Source: Rhodoluna sp.
GTDB taxonomy: Bacteria; Actinomycetota; Actinomycetes; Actinomycetales; Microbacteriaceae
NCBI GenBank assembly: GCA_023260375.1
Contig: JALQVK010000061.1
Coordinates: forward strand, 1 to 5,715
Direction: 5' to 3'
Length of the DNA: 5,715 bases
The notes under the pieces: model-generated
Told to the model about the DNA's origin: nothing
The model's input: the letters and a program-made list of their open reading frames with translations, nothing else
The model's database searches: none
Made by a program: the position numbers and the translations under genes
In this document: one piece after another, positions 5,713 through 5,715 of the stretch
Layout of the letters: every line of letters starts with the position of its first letter
Numbering within the stretch: position 1 is the stretch's first letter

Positions 5713-5715
5713 CGC

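Larger units (their letters stand above)
5489..5715. other. Unassigned tail after the sufB break, no recognised gene
   Basis: These 227 bases do not encode the rest of SufB in any plus frame, and the minus strand has only short open stretches. A plus-strand frame is open from 5527 to the edge (63 codons) without a recognised match; a GTG at 5599 has AAAGG (5587-5591) 7 nt upstream, so a gene start is conceivable but weak. Another frame through 5487-5561 gives a peptide faintly like RNA polymerase subunit H/Rpb5. The tail is purine-rich on the plus strand up to about 5665 and carries three inverted repeats and one direct repeat. Its origin is unknown; a chimeric contig end is the first suspicion. 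Confidence 0.6.

Overview
The window looks like a chromosomal segment of an actinobacterium, most likely an aquatic Microbacteriaceae of the small-genome freshwater or marine type (Rhodoluna/Aquiluna-like). Three things suggest this. The proteins read like actinobacterial versions (CtaB beginning AYVALTKPRVIELLLVTTVP; SufB beginning [11 protein letters not shown] and carrying the VRSTEKQA block). Base composition is moderate, roughly half G+C by eye, which is low for the phylum. Genes are packed very tightly. The order tkt - ctaB - ctaA - sufB is an arrangement I associate with actinobacteria. The lineage call is inference from recalled sequences, not from a search.

Layout. Positions 1-1077 (minus) hold the N-terminal half of transketolase, which runs off the left edge. 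A 126-bp divergent spacer (1078-1203) separates it from ctaB (protoheme IX farnesyltransferase, plus, 1204-2085). The end of ctaB overlaps, tail to tail, a DNA photolyase/cryptochrome gene (minus, 2082-3425). The photolyase gene overlaps by ATGA with the upstream ctaA (heme A synthase, minus, 3422-4297). A 156-bp divergent spacer (4298-4453) leads to sufB (plus, from TTG at 4454).

Function. CtaB and CtaA catalyse the two successive steps protoheme -> heme O -> heme A that supply aa3-type cytochrome oxidase, so the window carries the whole heme A branch, split over convergent transcripts. The photolyase is the second gene of the ctaA transcript. SufB is the scaffold subunit of the SUF Fe-S assembly system and normally starts a suf operon. 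Transketolase is the non-oxidative pentose phosphate enzyme and is otherwise unrelated.

The most unusual part is the right end. SufB similarity is excellent up to the HLAP motif (codon 343) and stops abruptly at 5483-5485, followed at once by TGA. The last ~230 bases encode no SufB in any frame, so about 130 C-terminal residues, including expected cofactor residues, are missing. That tail has several inverted repeats, an 8-bp direct repeat and a short out-of-frame stretch faintly like an archaeal/eukaryotic RNA polymerase subunit H/Rpb5 C-terminus. The simplest reading is a chimeric contig end; a real rearrangement inside sufB is the alternative. A second point is an in-frame A-AAA-AAA heptamer exactly at the ctaA/photolyase stop-start overlap. 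I see no clear undescribed system here; most of the window is ordinary housekeeping sequence.
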